Shown piece after piece: positions 33,885 to 45,400 of a stretch of DNA of 64,000 nucleotides. This DNA is from Paratrimastix pyriformis. Taxonomy: Eukaryota > Preaxostyla > Paratrimastigidae. The stretch is from NCBI GenBank assembly GCA_027972325.1, contig JAPMOS010000002.1:1028001-1092000 (forward strand), in the 5' to 3' direction. Position 1 is the stretch's first letter. Every line of letters begins with the position of its first letter. The notes beneath the pieces were generated by a model. The model searched no databases. It had not been told where the DNA came from and saw only the letters and a program-made list of their open reading frames with translations. Position numbers and translations under genes: made by a program.

Positions 33885-35575
33885 CTACTGACTGGCGGCC
33901 GACTGGGAGTGGTCAGCCGACGAACTCGCAGTGGAGGAGGCAGGAGGGATTCCGGGAGCGGGGTTGGGCTGGGGAACCGGCGGCGGGGCCAATCCCGCGA
34001 CGGGGTCCGTGGCTGCGGCCAGGGCAACCCGTCCGAGGACTGGACCAGGAAGGGACGCGGCCCCAGCAGAGCGCCCGCCCGGCGAGGGCAGAATGGAAGG
34101 AGGAAGGGGCGTCTGCTGGAGGGCCGGGATGGGTTGCCCGAAGAGCGAAAGTGCGCCCATTCCGTTCGCGAGAGAAAGCATGCTCCCCGGAACAGCGTTC
34201 ACCAGAGCCGGGGCCGGTCGCCGGTAGCGGTTCCCGCGCTGCTGCCCCCGGGGTGGTGGGGGCGCGGTGGCGCCGTAGGTCGGGTACGGGCCAAAGGCGG
34301 CCGGGCTGGGGGGCTGGGGAGTGCCCGGAGCGGGAGAATACAGAGTGGCGAAGATCCCCGGGTTGGGGGCCATGGGCTGGGGTATCATGGACGAGGGCGG
34401 CACAGAAACCGGGGACGGAGCCGGCCGTTGAACGAGGGTCGGGAGCGGATACGGATAGGCCGCCTCGCGGTCGGGCAGGGGCCGAGACAGAGGGGCGCCG
34501 AAGGGGGACATCTGTGGCTGTCCCGGGGTGGGTGCCGGAGCAACAGCGGGAAAAGGTTGGGCATCCCAAACAGCTGGAGGGAAATTCGGAGGGGCCGCTG
34601 CAAGATCTGGCCCGACGAAGCGCAGGTAAGAGTATTCGGGGCGGGAAAGTTCGGCGGGGTAACTTCCAGGAGCAGTCGGGTATCTGAAATACCGAGAGGA
34701 GAATGACAAGAGCAGCAATTGTCGGCAGACCGGGTTGGAAGTTGCTGGGGAATGAATGGATATCGAAGCATGAACTGCTGCTGATGTTGGAGCAGATGAT
34801 CGGCCTCGGATACTGGACGAATGACACAATCCCCATTCGGTCGGCGCTCGAGAACTACGGGCATTTCGAGAGCCTGGAGCGCATTCGATGCGGCAGCTTG
34901 TCTTTGGGCTTGAGCCTGCTTCTTTGCGATGCGTTTTTGGCTGGAAGTATTGGCTGTTGACTCTGTTGGATTCTCTGCCATTTCAACACGGAGAACGCGC
35001 GTGTCGAACACAGCGTTGTTCATGGATGTGATGGCAGCGATGGCACCCTGTTCATTCGCATACACGATAAATGCGAAGCCTTTGGATCGTCGTGAAGCCG
35101 TGTCCATGATAATTTTGCAATCCAGGATCTCACCGAACCGGGAAAAGTGGGTTCCTAAATGGGAGAAAACCAATCGAAAAGGACCGTGCGCGAAAGTAGC
35201 CGCATAATCCTACAGACTGAGAGCGGTCACATCTAAAACGGAGAGAGCTGGAAACCAAAGAAGAGCAAGAATAAAAAACAGACCGGTTTCGAATCTCAAG
35301 CCACCGACGAAGATCTTTCGGTTCACAGTTCGATCAGTAGGCCTCGAAATACTATTGGGATCGCTAACAACCGCTGTTGGGTCTCCCGGAGGATCAAGCT
35401 GTGGATGAAGCTCCGCCGATGGGGGGGGCTGGGTGTCCGTCTGGGCGCTTCCCGAATGCGGAGATCGGGATCCAAGAATGTTTTGTTCCAACACGGAAGC
35501 GGCTAGCCTCCCGCTGCGCCGAGGTCAAGAGGTATATCTCCTGGGAATAGCGGCGGCGCCGGAATGATCCCCCAT
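33885..35575 (-). CDS. Single-RRM RNA-binding protein with Pro/Ala-rich tail (5' end uncertain)
   Basis: Binds RNA through one RRM near its N-terminus: RNP2 KIFVGGLRF at about 35300, RNP1 KGFAFIVYANEQGA near 35060, with SRFGEILDCKIIMD and VLRVEMAENP in between and after. Intron 1 (donor GTCTGT, acceptor CATTTAG) joins RFETG to THFSRFGEI. Intron 2 (donor GTCTGC, acceptor TTTCAG) joins QQLPTR to YPTAPGSYPAEL. The C-terminal 270 residues are rich in Pro, Ala, Gly and Gln, ending QSAASQ and TAG at 33885. The frame is open upstream of IFVGGL to about 35520 but has no ATG; a start near 35575 would need another intron. The target RNA cannot be told from sequence. Confidence 0.8.
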
Positions 35576-35664
35576 GACAAAAACCGGGCCCTTCTTCAAC
35601 GAGCAAATCGCCATCATAGCCGAGGCATGTCGATCCCCGCAGGGGCGCGGTCTTATTCAATACA

Positions 35665-37978
35665 TCACAGTGGATATAATCCGAAAATCACGCAACTTTT
35701 CTCTCCTGGTGCGATGCCCAACACCAGAAAATTCAGATAGGGGACATCATGCCGGAAAAGCGGGAGCATTTGCCGGCCCCCACGCAACGTGTCGAACCGG
35801 ATTCGATACCAAGTCGGAACCACAGTTTGGGCTGCCTTGATTATACCCTCGCGAACGGTGTGGGTACCGCTCAGTGAGAGGGGCGTGAGGGTCATGCGGT
35901 AGAGCTCAGCGCAACCTAGCCCAGTCCGTCTGACACGACGCTCGTGCCGCAATCGGGCGAGCCGTTCAGCTTCTGCGGATGTTTGAGGAGGCGGCTCCTC
36001 GTCGGCGGATGATGGCTCCTCATCCTCATCCTTCTCCTTCTCCTTCTCCTTCTTTTTGGCGGGTTGCTTTTTCTTCGGGGTGTTCTGCTTGGGGGCTGCC
36101 AGTGCGGCTGGCGGTGGGGTTGGAGGCGGGGCTGGCGGGGCGGCGAGCTGCTGGGGACTGACGAGAAGCGAGCTGAGGAAGCGCAGTGTGGCTCGCTGAT
36201 TGCTGGTCCGGAGGGCAAGAAGTTGCTTGCAGATGTCGTGGAAACCGGTCTGAGCCCGAGAGAGCCCCGAATATTCAATCGCGCACATATGAGAACCCGC
36301 TCGGGAAAAGCGGGGAGGGGACGGACCGGCTGCCAAGGGATGGTAACCCCGGCAGGGATCAGGGGAATGGGAAGTGACCGGGTGGCCGCCAGAATCTGAA
36401 GGGAAGTCGGTGAGACGCCAGCAGAAGAACCCCCTCCCGAAAGGCACCACTGGGCATGAGGCGGAAGCGTGCGCAGACATTCGTGGCGTGGCCGCGACGT
36501 TCGAAGGTGCGCACCCAAACCCCATAGGCCCGCCTGCGTCAGATGGGGGCCAGATCCATGGCGCGCGTGAGGGTCGTGTCGCCCCCCACCCGAGGATTGG
36601 GGGGCTACGGGAGGCGAGTGAGGGCGCCGACGGACCTGGGCTTTCCGGCCGTGTCGGCCGGGCCGGACTGGGGGGCTTCCTCCTCGTCGGGTCCCTGGGC
36701 GACCTCGCCTTCCTGGGCGAGCACCTCCGCCTCAGCCTCGGCATCCACGGCCGCGGTCGGCGTCGGGCCAGCCGCCGTGGAGGTGGACAGGGTCTCAGCC
36801 GGGGAGAAGATGCCAGCCAGATGGGTCTGCTCGGGTGGGGGCAGCAGATGCGCCACCATCTCTTGGGCCGCGTCGGCTTGCTCGGGGAACTGGAGCTGTC
36901 GATGGTGGTGTCCGCCCCGCCAACCGGACCGTGTGCCGATGGTGCAAGGAGTGAAGCGGCGTGAGGAGGGACCGAGGGGCGGACCGGTTCCCAGCCTGCG
37001 GCTCGCCACTGGGTGCACCAAGCGTATCGCCACTGCTCGTGCGGCTCGAGGTCGGGGCGCGCGGCCTCCTTGGCGGTGAACTCCCGCTGGGCGACGCCCT
37101 TCCACAGGGCCGGGCAGCGGTTGCTGATCTGGATGAAGTAGTGGCAGGCGTGGCTGCAAGAGAGCAGCGACCGGCCATCTGAGGGCAATCGATGGTGCAC
37201 CCGAACAATGAGAAACACGATGCAGGGGAGGGAAACGGGCGAGTGAGGGTGAGAGAGGAGGGTGGGCCGCCGGACCGAGCTGGCTGAACACCCGGACGAG
37301 CAGCTCCCGGGGGATGTCCAGCAGGAGGATGCGCCCGTCGGGGCGCCGCTTGTTGGCGAAGAAGCGGTCCTTCAGGCGGCCCAGCTGGACGAGCAGCATC
37401 CGAAGGGAGGTCACCTGGGTGGCGGCACCCCCCCCGGTGCCCCCAGCTTGCTCGTTGAGAAAGTTCAACATCGTGAAAAGCAATTCGCCTCCTTGGTACG
37501 GTTGGACAGGGGAGATGCCCTCGGGTGTACAGAAGCCCCTGGCGGCATCACCATCAGAGGGCGGCCCCACCCCAAACTCCGCGTGCAATCGGTCGGCGAG
37601 GTCGTTTTCCGACCTGCAAGAGGCTTACAAGGAGTGCAGAAAATAAAAAAAAGCAGACGGTTCTAATTGAGTTCGGACTGATGGATCTTTTGGATGCAGA
37701 TCCCAAGATGTCGGCATCACCAGTTCGAGGGTGCATGCTGGGGGGATAGGTTCGCAGGGGTATGTCGGTGGGAGGATAATGTGCGCAGCAAGACGAACGC
37801 TCTCATTCAAAGGTTCAGTCTCGTCCAAACGCAGTGTCACGGTCAAGCTCACAGAGGTGGGCATCTCCATTTTTCGAAGATCGTCGAGAGAAGCGGGGTT
37901 TTCAAGGACAACAGCGCCACTTTCGTAAATACTCATAAGAGCCTCAATTTCAGCGACCTTTCGTTCGGTAGATTCCAT
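35665..37978 (-). CDS. RWD-domain plus F-box protein (spliced)
   Basis: ATG 37978 begins MESTERKVAEIEALMSIYES, an RWD-type start, followed by YPCEPIPPACTLEL and, after an intron, NDLADRLHAEFGVGPPS and GELLFTMLNFLNEQ, the typical last helix of RWD. A later exon has RILLLDIPRELLVRVFSQL, spliced to CSHACHYFIQISNRCPALWK. Together these fit an F-box, the SKP1-binding module of SCF ubiquitin ligases. The C-terminal part has a Lys/Glu-rich stretch (KKKQPAKKKEKEKEKDEDEE) and an unrecognised region with VVPTWYRIRFDTLRGG, ending GLYPL and TGA at 35665. I infer a substrate adaptor; the substrate is unknown. Exon borders around the RWD/F-box junction are only approximate. It shares a 94-bp divergent intergenic region with SARAF. 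Confidence 0.7.
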
Positions 37979-38072
37979 TTTTGTGAGAACCGATAAATTG
38001 TGGCTTTTCAGGGCAAGCCGCGCTAGTTGGCAAAACCAGTCGGTTGAACAGGCACTCAAACACGTCAGTGCA
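37979..38072. promoter_or_regulatory. Divergent intergenic region, RWD/F-box gene and SARAF
   Basis: Only 94 bp separate the two start codons on opposite strands, so both promoters must overlap here or within the first exons. No TATA-like element is evident. Confidence 0.5.
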
Positions 38073-39215
38073 ATGAAAAACTCTCATCGCCCGTTGTGCC
38101 CCACAGCCGTCTCCTTGGCCATTGTTTCGGTCCTCTTGTTCGTCTCTCTGGGAGCTGCGAAGCCTGCAGGAAAGAAAATCTTGCTGGAGGACGTCAAGGT
38201 CATCACGCTCAATGCTGGTAGTATGACCACCGCTCGTCGTGGTTCCGCTGTTCCCCAACTCAAGTGCGTTGGTGGTTCTGCTTCTCATCTCAAAGAGTTC
38301 TACCCGAGTGTCTGTTTGCTCTTTCCATTCTTCTCGCGCTCATTCCGCGCCATTTTCAGACTGTGCAATGCACCAACCAAGGATCTGATGGCCGTGACGT
38401 TCAGTGGCATTGCACCAGCGATATGGAGGATACCGTGAAATTTGGTGCTCTGAGTGTTTCATGTGAAGGTCTGAATTTTCTCATCCCTTCGCTGCCGCTC
38501 ATCATTCTGAAATCATGTCCCAGGTTACGATTATCCCGATGATCAGTACATTTTGCCCGGCTCCTGCGGGCTTGAGTACAAGCTCGAGCTCACAGAGAAG
38601 GGCCGGCGCCACGAAACCGAGGAAGTCGAGGCCTCGAAGTGGTCCCACCGGGCGGCCCGCCGCGAGGAGGTCCCTGTCCCTCCGCCCCACTACGACAACA
38701 GGCACTTCACCGACTATCACCCGGCCCATTCCCACGGAGGAAAGAGCCTCCTTTTCTGGATGCTTTTCATCGGGGGCGTGATTGCCGTCGTTCGGATCTA
38801 CAAGCGCCGCCACGCTGCCGTGGCCCCGGGGCCCCCGGCCCAGCCCCCGATGGGCATGGGCATGGGAGGCATGGGCTCCCAGCCGTCCTACTACCCGAGC
38901 ACCAACGACTTCCCGGCCCCCTCGGCCCCTCCAGCCCCCTCGTCGTGCGCACCCACATACGTCGCCCCAACGGTGGTGGCGCCCAGCCATTCGCACATCC
39001 GCTCCATGGTCGGGGCGGGCCTGTTGGGCTACCTGTGGGGCCGCGGCCGCCAGAACACCGTCCACCCTCCCCAGCGTGGCTTCTTCGCTCCCGCCGCTCC
39101 CGCCGCTCCCGCCGCCCCGGTCTACACCCACACCCGCACGCCCTCCCCTCCTCGGCACTCCTCCCCCCCACGGACCCGGGAGGCCTCCGGTTTTGCGGGC
39201 ACCTCCCGGAGGTGA
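38073..39215 (+). CDS. SARAF: SARAF (TMEM66) homologue, store-operated calcium entry regulator
   Basis: SARAF is an ER membrane protein that dampens STIM/Orai calcium entry in animals. Exons 38073-38309, 38360-38468, 38524-39215. Signal peptide at residues about 10-30 (SLAIVSVLLFVSLGAAKPAG). The lumenal part carries the family hallmarks ILLEDVKVITLNAG, TARRGSAVPQLKCVGG, VQCTNQGSDGRDVQWHC, VKFGALSVSCEGYDY and YILPGSCGLEYKLEL. One membrane span follows (SLLFWMLFIGGVIAVVRIY), then a Pro/Gly/Ser-rich cytosolic tail with GAGLLGYLWGRG and a C-terminal EASGFAGTSRR, like the end of human SARAF. Donors are GTCTGT and GTCTGA. ATG 38073 gives the signal peptide directly. Its presence suggests STIM/Orai-type calcium entry in this organism; that is inference. 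Confidence 0.92.
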
Positions 39216-39234
39216 TCGGGCTGCCACGAGGGCA

Positions 39235-42200
39235 TCATGCTCTCTGCCTCTGTTTGTGCGGCCGAGCCCGTCCTTCCTTTTGCGATTCGTTTTGTGTCTT
39301 CGTCTCTTCGCTTCCCCACCCCCCCACTCCCCACCCCTTTTTGTAACTAAGATGCCGATGTCCCACCACGCGTGCCTGTAAGCGAGCGAGCAACCGAGGG
39401 TATTGGTTGGGAGTCGCACCCGACTGGAGACCACAAACGCCCAAAAGATGAAATGAGGAGCCGGGTGTGACCCACCTGGGATCGGTCGGCCAGCGCGCCC
39501 AGGTCAAGAGAACTGCACGCGGCAACCCGGCACGCAGCCAGGGCAAACCAAAGGGCGGGGTTGGAGAACTGAAGGCGTCCGCTTCCAAGGCGGGGCGGGG
39601 GATGGGAGCGCGCGTGGGTGCCCAGACCATCCCGAAGAGGCCGCCCTTCTTCCGGTGGCGGATGGCCCGGAGCCGGTCCAGCTCGGCGGGCGAGAAGTGC
39701 AGCAGCTGGCCCAGCACCAGGATCAGTTGCTCCTGCGGCGGCGGATGGAGTCGATTCACCCGTGCGTGTGGGTGGGCGAACGGGAGAGGGGACCGGGACC
39801 GGGAGGGATCGGGAGGGGGAGGGGGAGCAGGATGAGCGGACCTCCCATTGCTGCGACTCGAGCAGCTTCAGCAGGACGTTCTTCAGGTACCTGCGCGCCG
39901 AGAACCGAGACGCCGCCGGGAGAGGGTCAGCCAGCGCGCCCTGGTGAGCCCAGGTGGGAGAGCGGGCGAGGGGGCGAGGAGGCGGGGGCGGCAGAGCGGA
40001 CGTGAGGTCGACATTCTCGCGGGTCTGGCCGCGCTGCAGCTCGGAGATCTGCTCCTTGAGCATGGCGACCTGCTTCAGGGCCGTCTCTGCGCGCACCCAC
40101 CCAACAGCGCGCCCGGGACACGGGAGAGGGGCCTGAGCGAGCGAGCACACGGGCGAGCAGACCGCGGTGCTTGTCGGCATCCTGGAGCATGCCCCGTGCC
40201 TGGGCGGCCTCGGCGCGGCAGCGGAGGAGTTCCTCCTCCTTGGCGGCGCAGAGCCGGGCCAGCTGGCGAGACTGGCCCTCGGCGGGGCTCAGGGGAATCC
40301 CCTCCAGCCCCGCGCTCTCGCCGGAGTCGCGGGAGCGGGCCGAGGCAGGCAGTAGCAGCGAGGCCGCCGGAGGCGGTGTGGCCCATGTTGTTGCCCCCGC
40401 CGGCACCGGGGCCATGGACGGGCTCCCGGGGGCAGAGCCGCTGGCGGCCACAACAGCCGCCGCCGATGCGCCTGTCGATGCAGAGGCGGCAGCTGCAGAC
40501 TCGGCTGCGAGCAACGTGCGCGGGTGAGGTGAGATATGGACACACACGCGTTGAAATGGGTGAACGCGGGCTTGCGTCCCATGGACGGTCGAGACAATCC
40601 CGACCCCCCCCCCACCCCCCCCCCCCCACCTCCACCACCACCACCACCACGCGAAGGATCGGTCGGTAGGGAGACAGACAGGCTGGCGGCAGTGGTGGCT
40701 GCTGCTGAGGGGGCCCGAGGGCCCTTTGCAAATCCAGCAGCCGGGCGCCCTGGAGGTGGCCTTCGACCTGCTTGAGACGCTGCTGGAGGCCGGAGATGAT
40801 TCGGTCACGTTCCTGGATGGCCACCTCCTGCCGGGCCGTCTGCAGGTGCAGCTCCTCCTGCGCTCCAGGGACGCCACAGTGAGTACGGCGCCGGGACCGA
40901 GAGAGCGAACGGGGCGAACGGGGCGAACGGGGCGAACGGGAGCGAACGGGAGCGGGCGGGAGCGGGCGGGAGCGGGCGGGAGCGGGCGGGAGCGGGCGGG
41001 AGCGGGCGGGAGCGGGCGGGAGCGGGCGGGAGCGGGCGGGAGCGGGCGGGAGCGGGCGGGAGCGGGCGGGAGCGGGCGGGAGCGGGCGGGAGCGGGCGGG
41101 AGCGGGCGGGAGCGGGCGGGAGCGGGCGGGCGGGGCGAACGGGAGCGGGTGGCCGACCTGCATCTTGAGCCTCTCGGCGGTCAGGGCCTCCTGGGCGTGC
41201 GCGACCTGCTCCTCGGCCCTGCGGCGCTCCTCGGCCTGTTGCCTGGAGATGTTCCGCTGGTCGGCCAGGGCCTCGCTCAGCCGGGCCAGGTCCGACCGGA
41301 GGGCCTCGTGCTGGCTCAGCAGCTGCTGGTAGCGGTGCTGCGTCGTGGCGATGAAGAGAGGACGGGTTGCAGAAGGCGGCGGACCCTGAGCTCCTCGAAC
41401 TCCTCGCCGGGCTCCTCGCCGGTCTGGGGGCTCTGCGGAGGGGAGCCCCGGGGCAGCGATGCATCCGCAGGCGCGACCAGGCCCCCAACGCCGGCCATCA
41501 CGGGCACCGGCGCGACGAGCGCCGCCTGTTGGTTCTTCTCGAGGGCCACCCGGGCCCGTTCGCGGTACGCCTGGAAGTCGCGCTGTGTCCGCTCCAACTC
41601 GCGCTGCAGCTCGCCGGTCCGCGTGGCCAGGGTGTGCTGGGCCAGGGCGGCCTCTTGCTGGGCGGTGCCGATCCGCTACAGGGAGAGGTGGAGTGCGGTC
41701 GAACGGACAGGTGCCAAATGCCGCGGGCAGACCCTGAGGCTCTCGTCCAGGGCCACGGCCGAGAGGAGCGCCGGCAGCTCGAGCGACCCCACCAGCCTGC
41801 CAACCCGGGGCGCCTCGCCCTCGGGAGCGGCCTGGGGCTGCATGTACTCGGCCAAAAGGCCCTCCAGGTGGTCCTGGGTGATCCACAGCCGGCGCCCGTG
41901 GTCGGCGGGCAGGCGCACGTAGTACCACACCTGGCCTGTGTGGGGGCAGAGAAAACGGAGAACCAGCCGGCACGCGGAGAGCGGGGCGGTGGAGATCAGT
42001 CCAGAGGCGCGTGATCTCGTCTCGGCAGTGGGGTGGAAGGTGCGCGCCCAGACCGGCGTCATGCAGGCATTCCTTGGGGGGCGGCATGTCGGGCTCCTCG
42101 CCTTGGGGGCCCCGAGGGACCTCCACCCGGGCCAGGACCTGGCAGGCCTGGCCGACGGAGACCTCGACGTCGGGGCCCCCCGGGGGCGGGGCAGGCACGT

Positions 42201-42435
42201 CATCCGGCAGGGCGGATGCCGCCAGGATGCCCGCACGGAGCCATGCCTCAGCGATGGTGTGCTGGCTGGACGTCTGCAACTCGAAGGCCTCCAGACGCTC
42301 TTGGGAGGCCCGAAGGTGCTCCTGGGAGGGGAGGAGGGGTTGATGGAGGAACGGGCACGAAGCGAAGCGGCTCAGACCTCGAGGCGCTGGCACGAGTCGG
42401 CCATTTTCTGCAAGTCAGCCTCAGCTCGCTTCCTG

Positions 42436-42470
<35 letters not shown>

Positions 42471-45400
42471 ACATGGGGGCAGTGGACATGGGTGGCGTGG
42501 CTGTGCACCCCATCCCAGAACGAGGCAGGGCTGAGTGCACGAACCTTCAGCCAAACGAACGTTGGCCTTAGTCAGGAGGGCCTTCAGCTTGTTCTGGCGA
42601 TCCTGTGCCTCCTGGGATTCGCGCTGCTGCTGGTCCTACGCCAATACAACAGTGCGGTGGTGTAAAACAGTGTGCAGTGCGTGTGTGTGCGTGTGTGTGC
42701 GTGTGTGTGTGTGTGTCGTGTAAAGAAGGAACGAAGTAACGGGAAAATAAAACAAAAACCAGTGTGTGTGTGCGTGTGTGTGCGTGTGTGTGTGTGGCGG
42801 TGCGACCAGACCTTCAGAGCCGTCAGCCGCTCCACGAGGGCAGCGTCGTCCAGCCCGGGGGCAGGAGCGGCCTCGGAGGGCCCAACAACAAGGGCCAGCA
42901 GCCGGGCCCGGAGCTCGGCCAACTGTGCCGCGACCTCTTCTTTCTGGCAAGCGGCGGCTTCTGACGCCATCGCGGTGGCTGTCTTTTGTGCGAGCTGATC
43001 GCGGGTCAAGGCCAGGTCGGCCTGAAGCTGCTGGGTCTCCATGCGGGTCGCGGCCAGTGACTCCTCCAAGAGCCCGGCCCGCTTCGTGGCCGTCCCCAAG
43101 GCCTCCGCCTGCCGGGCACCCTGCTCCTTGGCGGCAGAGAGATCAGCCTCCAGGCGGCAGGACCGCTCCTCGTCGCACTGGTGCTGGGCCTCGGCGCCCC
43201 GGCGGCTTGTCTCCTCCTGGGCAAGCTGGGCCTGCGCCTGGACGAGCTGGGCCTGTGTCTGGGCCAGCTCGGTCCTGAGGGAGGTCAGGTCCACCCCGAG
43301 GCGGGCCTGGGCCTGCTCGGCCTCGGACTTTTCCCGGGCCGCCTGGGCCTGGAGGGTCTCCAGTTGGGCGCGGAGCTCGGAAAGCTGGCTTTGGGCCTGC
43401 TCGATGGCCTCCTGGAGGTGAGAGGCCTGATCCCGGGTCTGCTCCAGCTCGGTCCCCTGCTGAGCGCCCTGGGCCTGGAGCTTTTGCGCATTGGCCTCGG
43501 CTCTGTCGGCACGGTTGCGGGACAATCGGACAGCCTCGTGGAGCTGCGAGACCTCCTGGCGGGCTGTTCGGACATCCTCGAGCGCGCTCTGGGCCTTCTC
43601 AGCCTCCTGTCGGCACTGAGTGTGTGCACCTTCCAGGTCGGCCGCGAGCTTGGTCGCCCGGGTCTCCAGGGCGGCCGCGTTGGTCTTCTCCTGCGCGAGT
43701 TGGGTCTGCGAGGCCTGCAGCTCGGCCCGGAGGTGAACCAGGGCCTCTTCCAGCTTGGCGTTCGCGGCTTGGAGCTCCTGCGTGGTTGCCAGCATCCGCT
43801 CGAGCTGGGCGGCACGGTCGGTCACCAATTCGGTGGCGGTGCGCAGCTCGGCTTGCAGGGACCCCGCCTGTGCGGCCCGTTCATCCTTGGCTCGCGCCAG
43901 GTCGCCTTCCAAAGCCATGCAGCGAGTCGCCCTCGCCTCCACGTCGGCCTGAAGGCCTTCGCACAAGGTCCGCAACGCGAGTAGCTCGTGCTCCAAGGCT
44001 GCCACACGGCTCCTCGCCTGCCCCAATTCAAGTTGATCGGATTCCTGGGTTCGGGAGACGCTCGCCCGGATGGCCTCGAGCTCGGCCTGTGCGGCTGCCA
44101 GGGTCTTGGCCAGGTCGGCCCGCTCGGACTGGGCTTGCTCGGCCTCCCCCTGGAGGCGAGCGGCCTTCTGGTCGGCTTGGATCAGGGACTCTTCTGCTCG
44201 CTTGGTCTCGGTTTGGGCTTGTTCGGTCCGCGCCCGAGCCTGGTCCCGCTCCTGCAGAGCAGCCGTCAGCTTGTCATGCAGAGTGGCCCCCTCGGCGGCG
44301 TGGCGGGCATTGGCATCGCTCACCTCCCGCCGGGCGGCTGCTAGCGCTTCATCGGAGCGCCGCTGAATATCCACGCCCTCTGCATCGAGTTGCGCCTGCA
44401 CCTTCGCGGCGTCCTCACGCGCCGCCTGGAGCTGCCGGCTCGTCTCGTCCACCTGGGCGGCGGCCCTCCGGGAGCCCTCCTCGGACGCCTCCAGCTGGCC
44501 ACGCAATGCGTCCCGCTCGGCGGCCAGCCGTTCACACTGAGTCTCAAATTCTGCGCCCTGGCGGAGAGCCTCCTCGAGGTCGTGCTGCAGTGCGGTGACT
44601 CCATTGATGGCCGCTTGCGGCATGCCAGCTGCGCCGTCCAGATGGAGAAGATCCGCGAGCGCCGTCTGGAGCTGTCGGGCCATGAGGGCCTGCGGTTGGG
44701 CCGTCTCGAGCTGGGCCCGGGCCTGGGTGAGCGACTCCTGGGCCAGCAGCAACTCGGCTTTGAGGGCGGCCATCTCCGCGGCATGCCGGGTATCGCCTTC
44801 GGTCTCGCGTGCCTTCTGCTGGGTCGTGAGACGCTCGAGGTCTCCCTCCAGCTGCCCGATGCGGGCCCTGAGCCGTGCCGCCTCATCTGTTTGCTCGGCG
44901 GCCTGTTGCTCCCACCGGACCCTGGCGCCCTCTGCCACTTGGCGAGCTCCCGCCAGGTCCTCCTGGGCCCGGCCCAGGGCCTGACGCGCCTCGGCCAGGG
45001 AGGCGCTGAGGGCACCGATCTCCCGAGCGGCGTCCTGAGCCTGCGTCTCCAGCGACCGCGCAGCAACACGCTCCCGGGCGATGCGGTGGCGGCACTCGCA
45101 CGCTTGAGCAACGGCGCGGTTCTTGGCCTCGTCCAATTCGACGACAAGCGCACGGATGGCGGCAATCTCGGCCCGCCGAGCCTCATCCTGTCTGGCGGCC
45201 GCGCTGAGGGCAGTTTGGGCATGGGACAGGCTGCGCTCTAGAACGGCGGCAGACTGGGCAGCATCCTGTAAGCGGGCCGTGCATGCCTGCACTTCCTGCT
45301 CGAGTGTGGCGGCACACTTGGCCGCGGCGGCTTCCGCGCGGTCCTTGGCGACGGTGAGAGCCTGTACCTGGACCTCCAGTTCTGCCCGTTGTCGGGTGGC

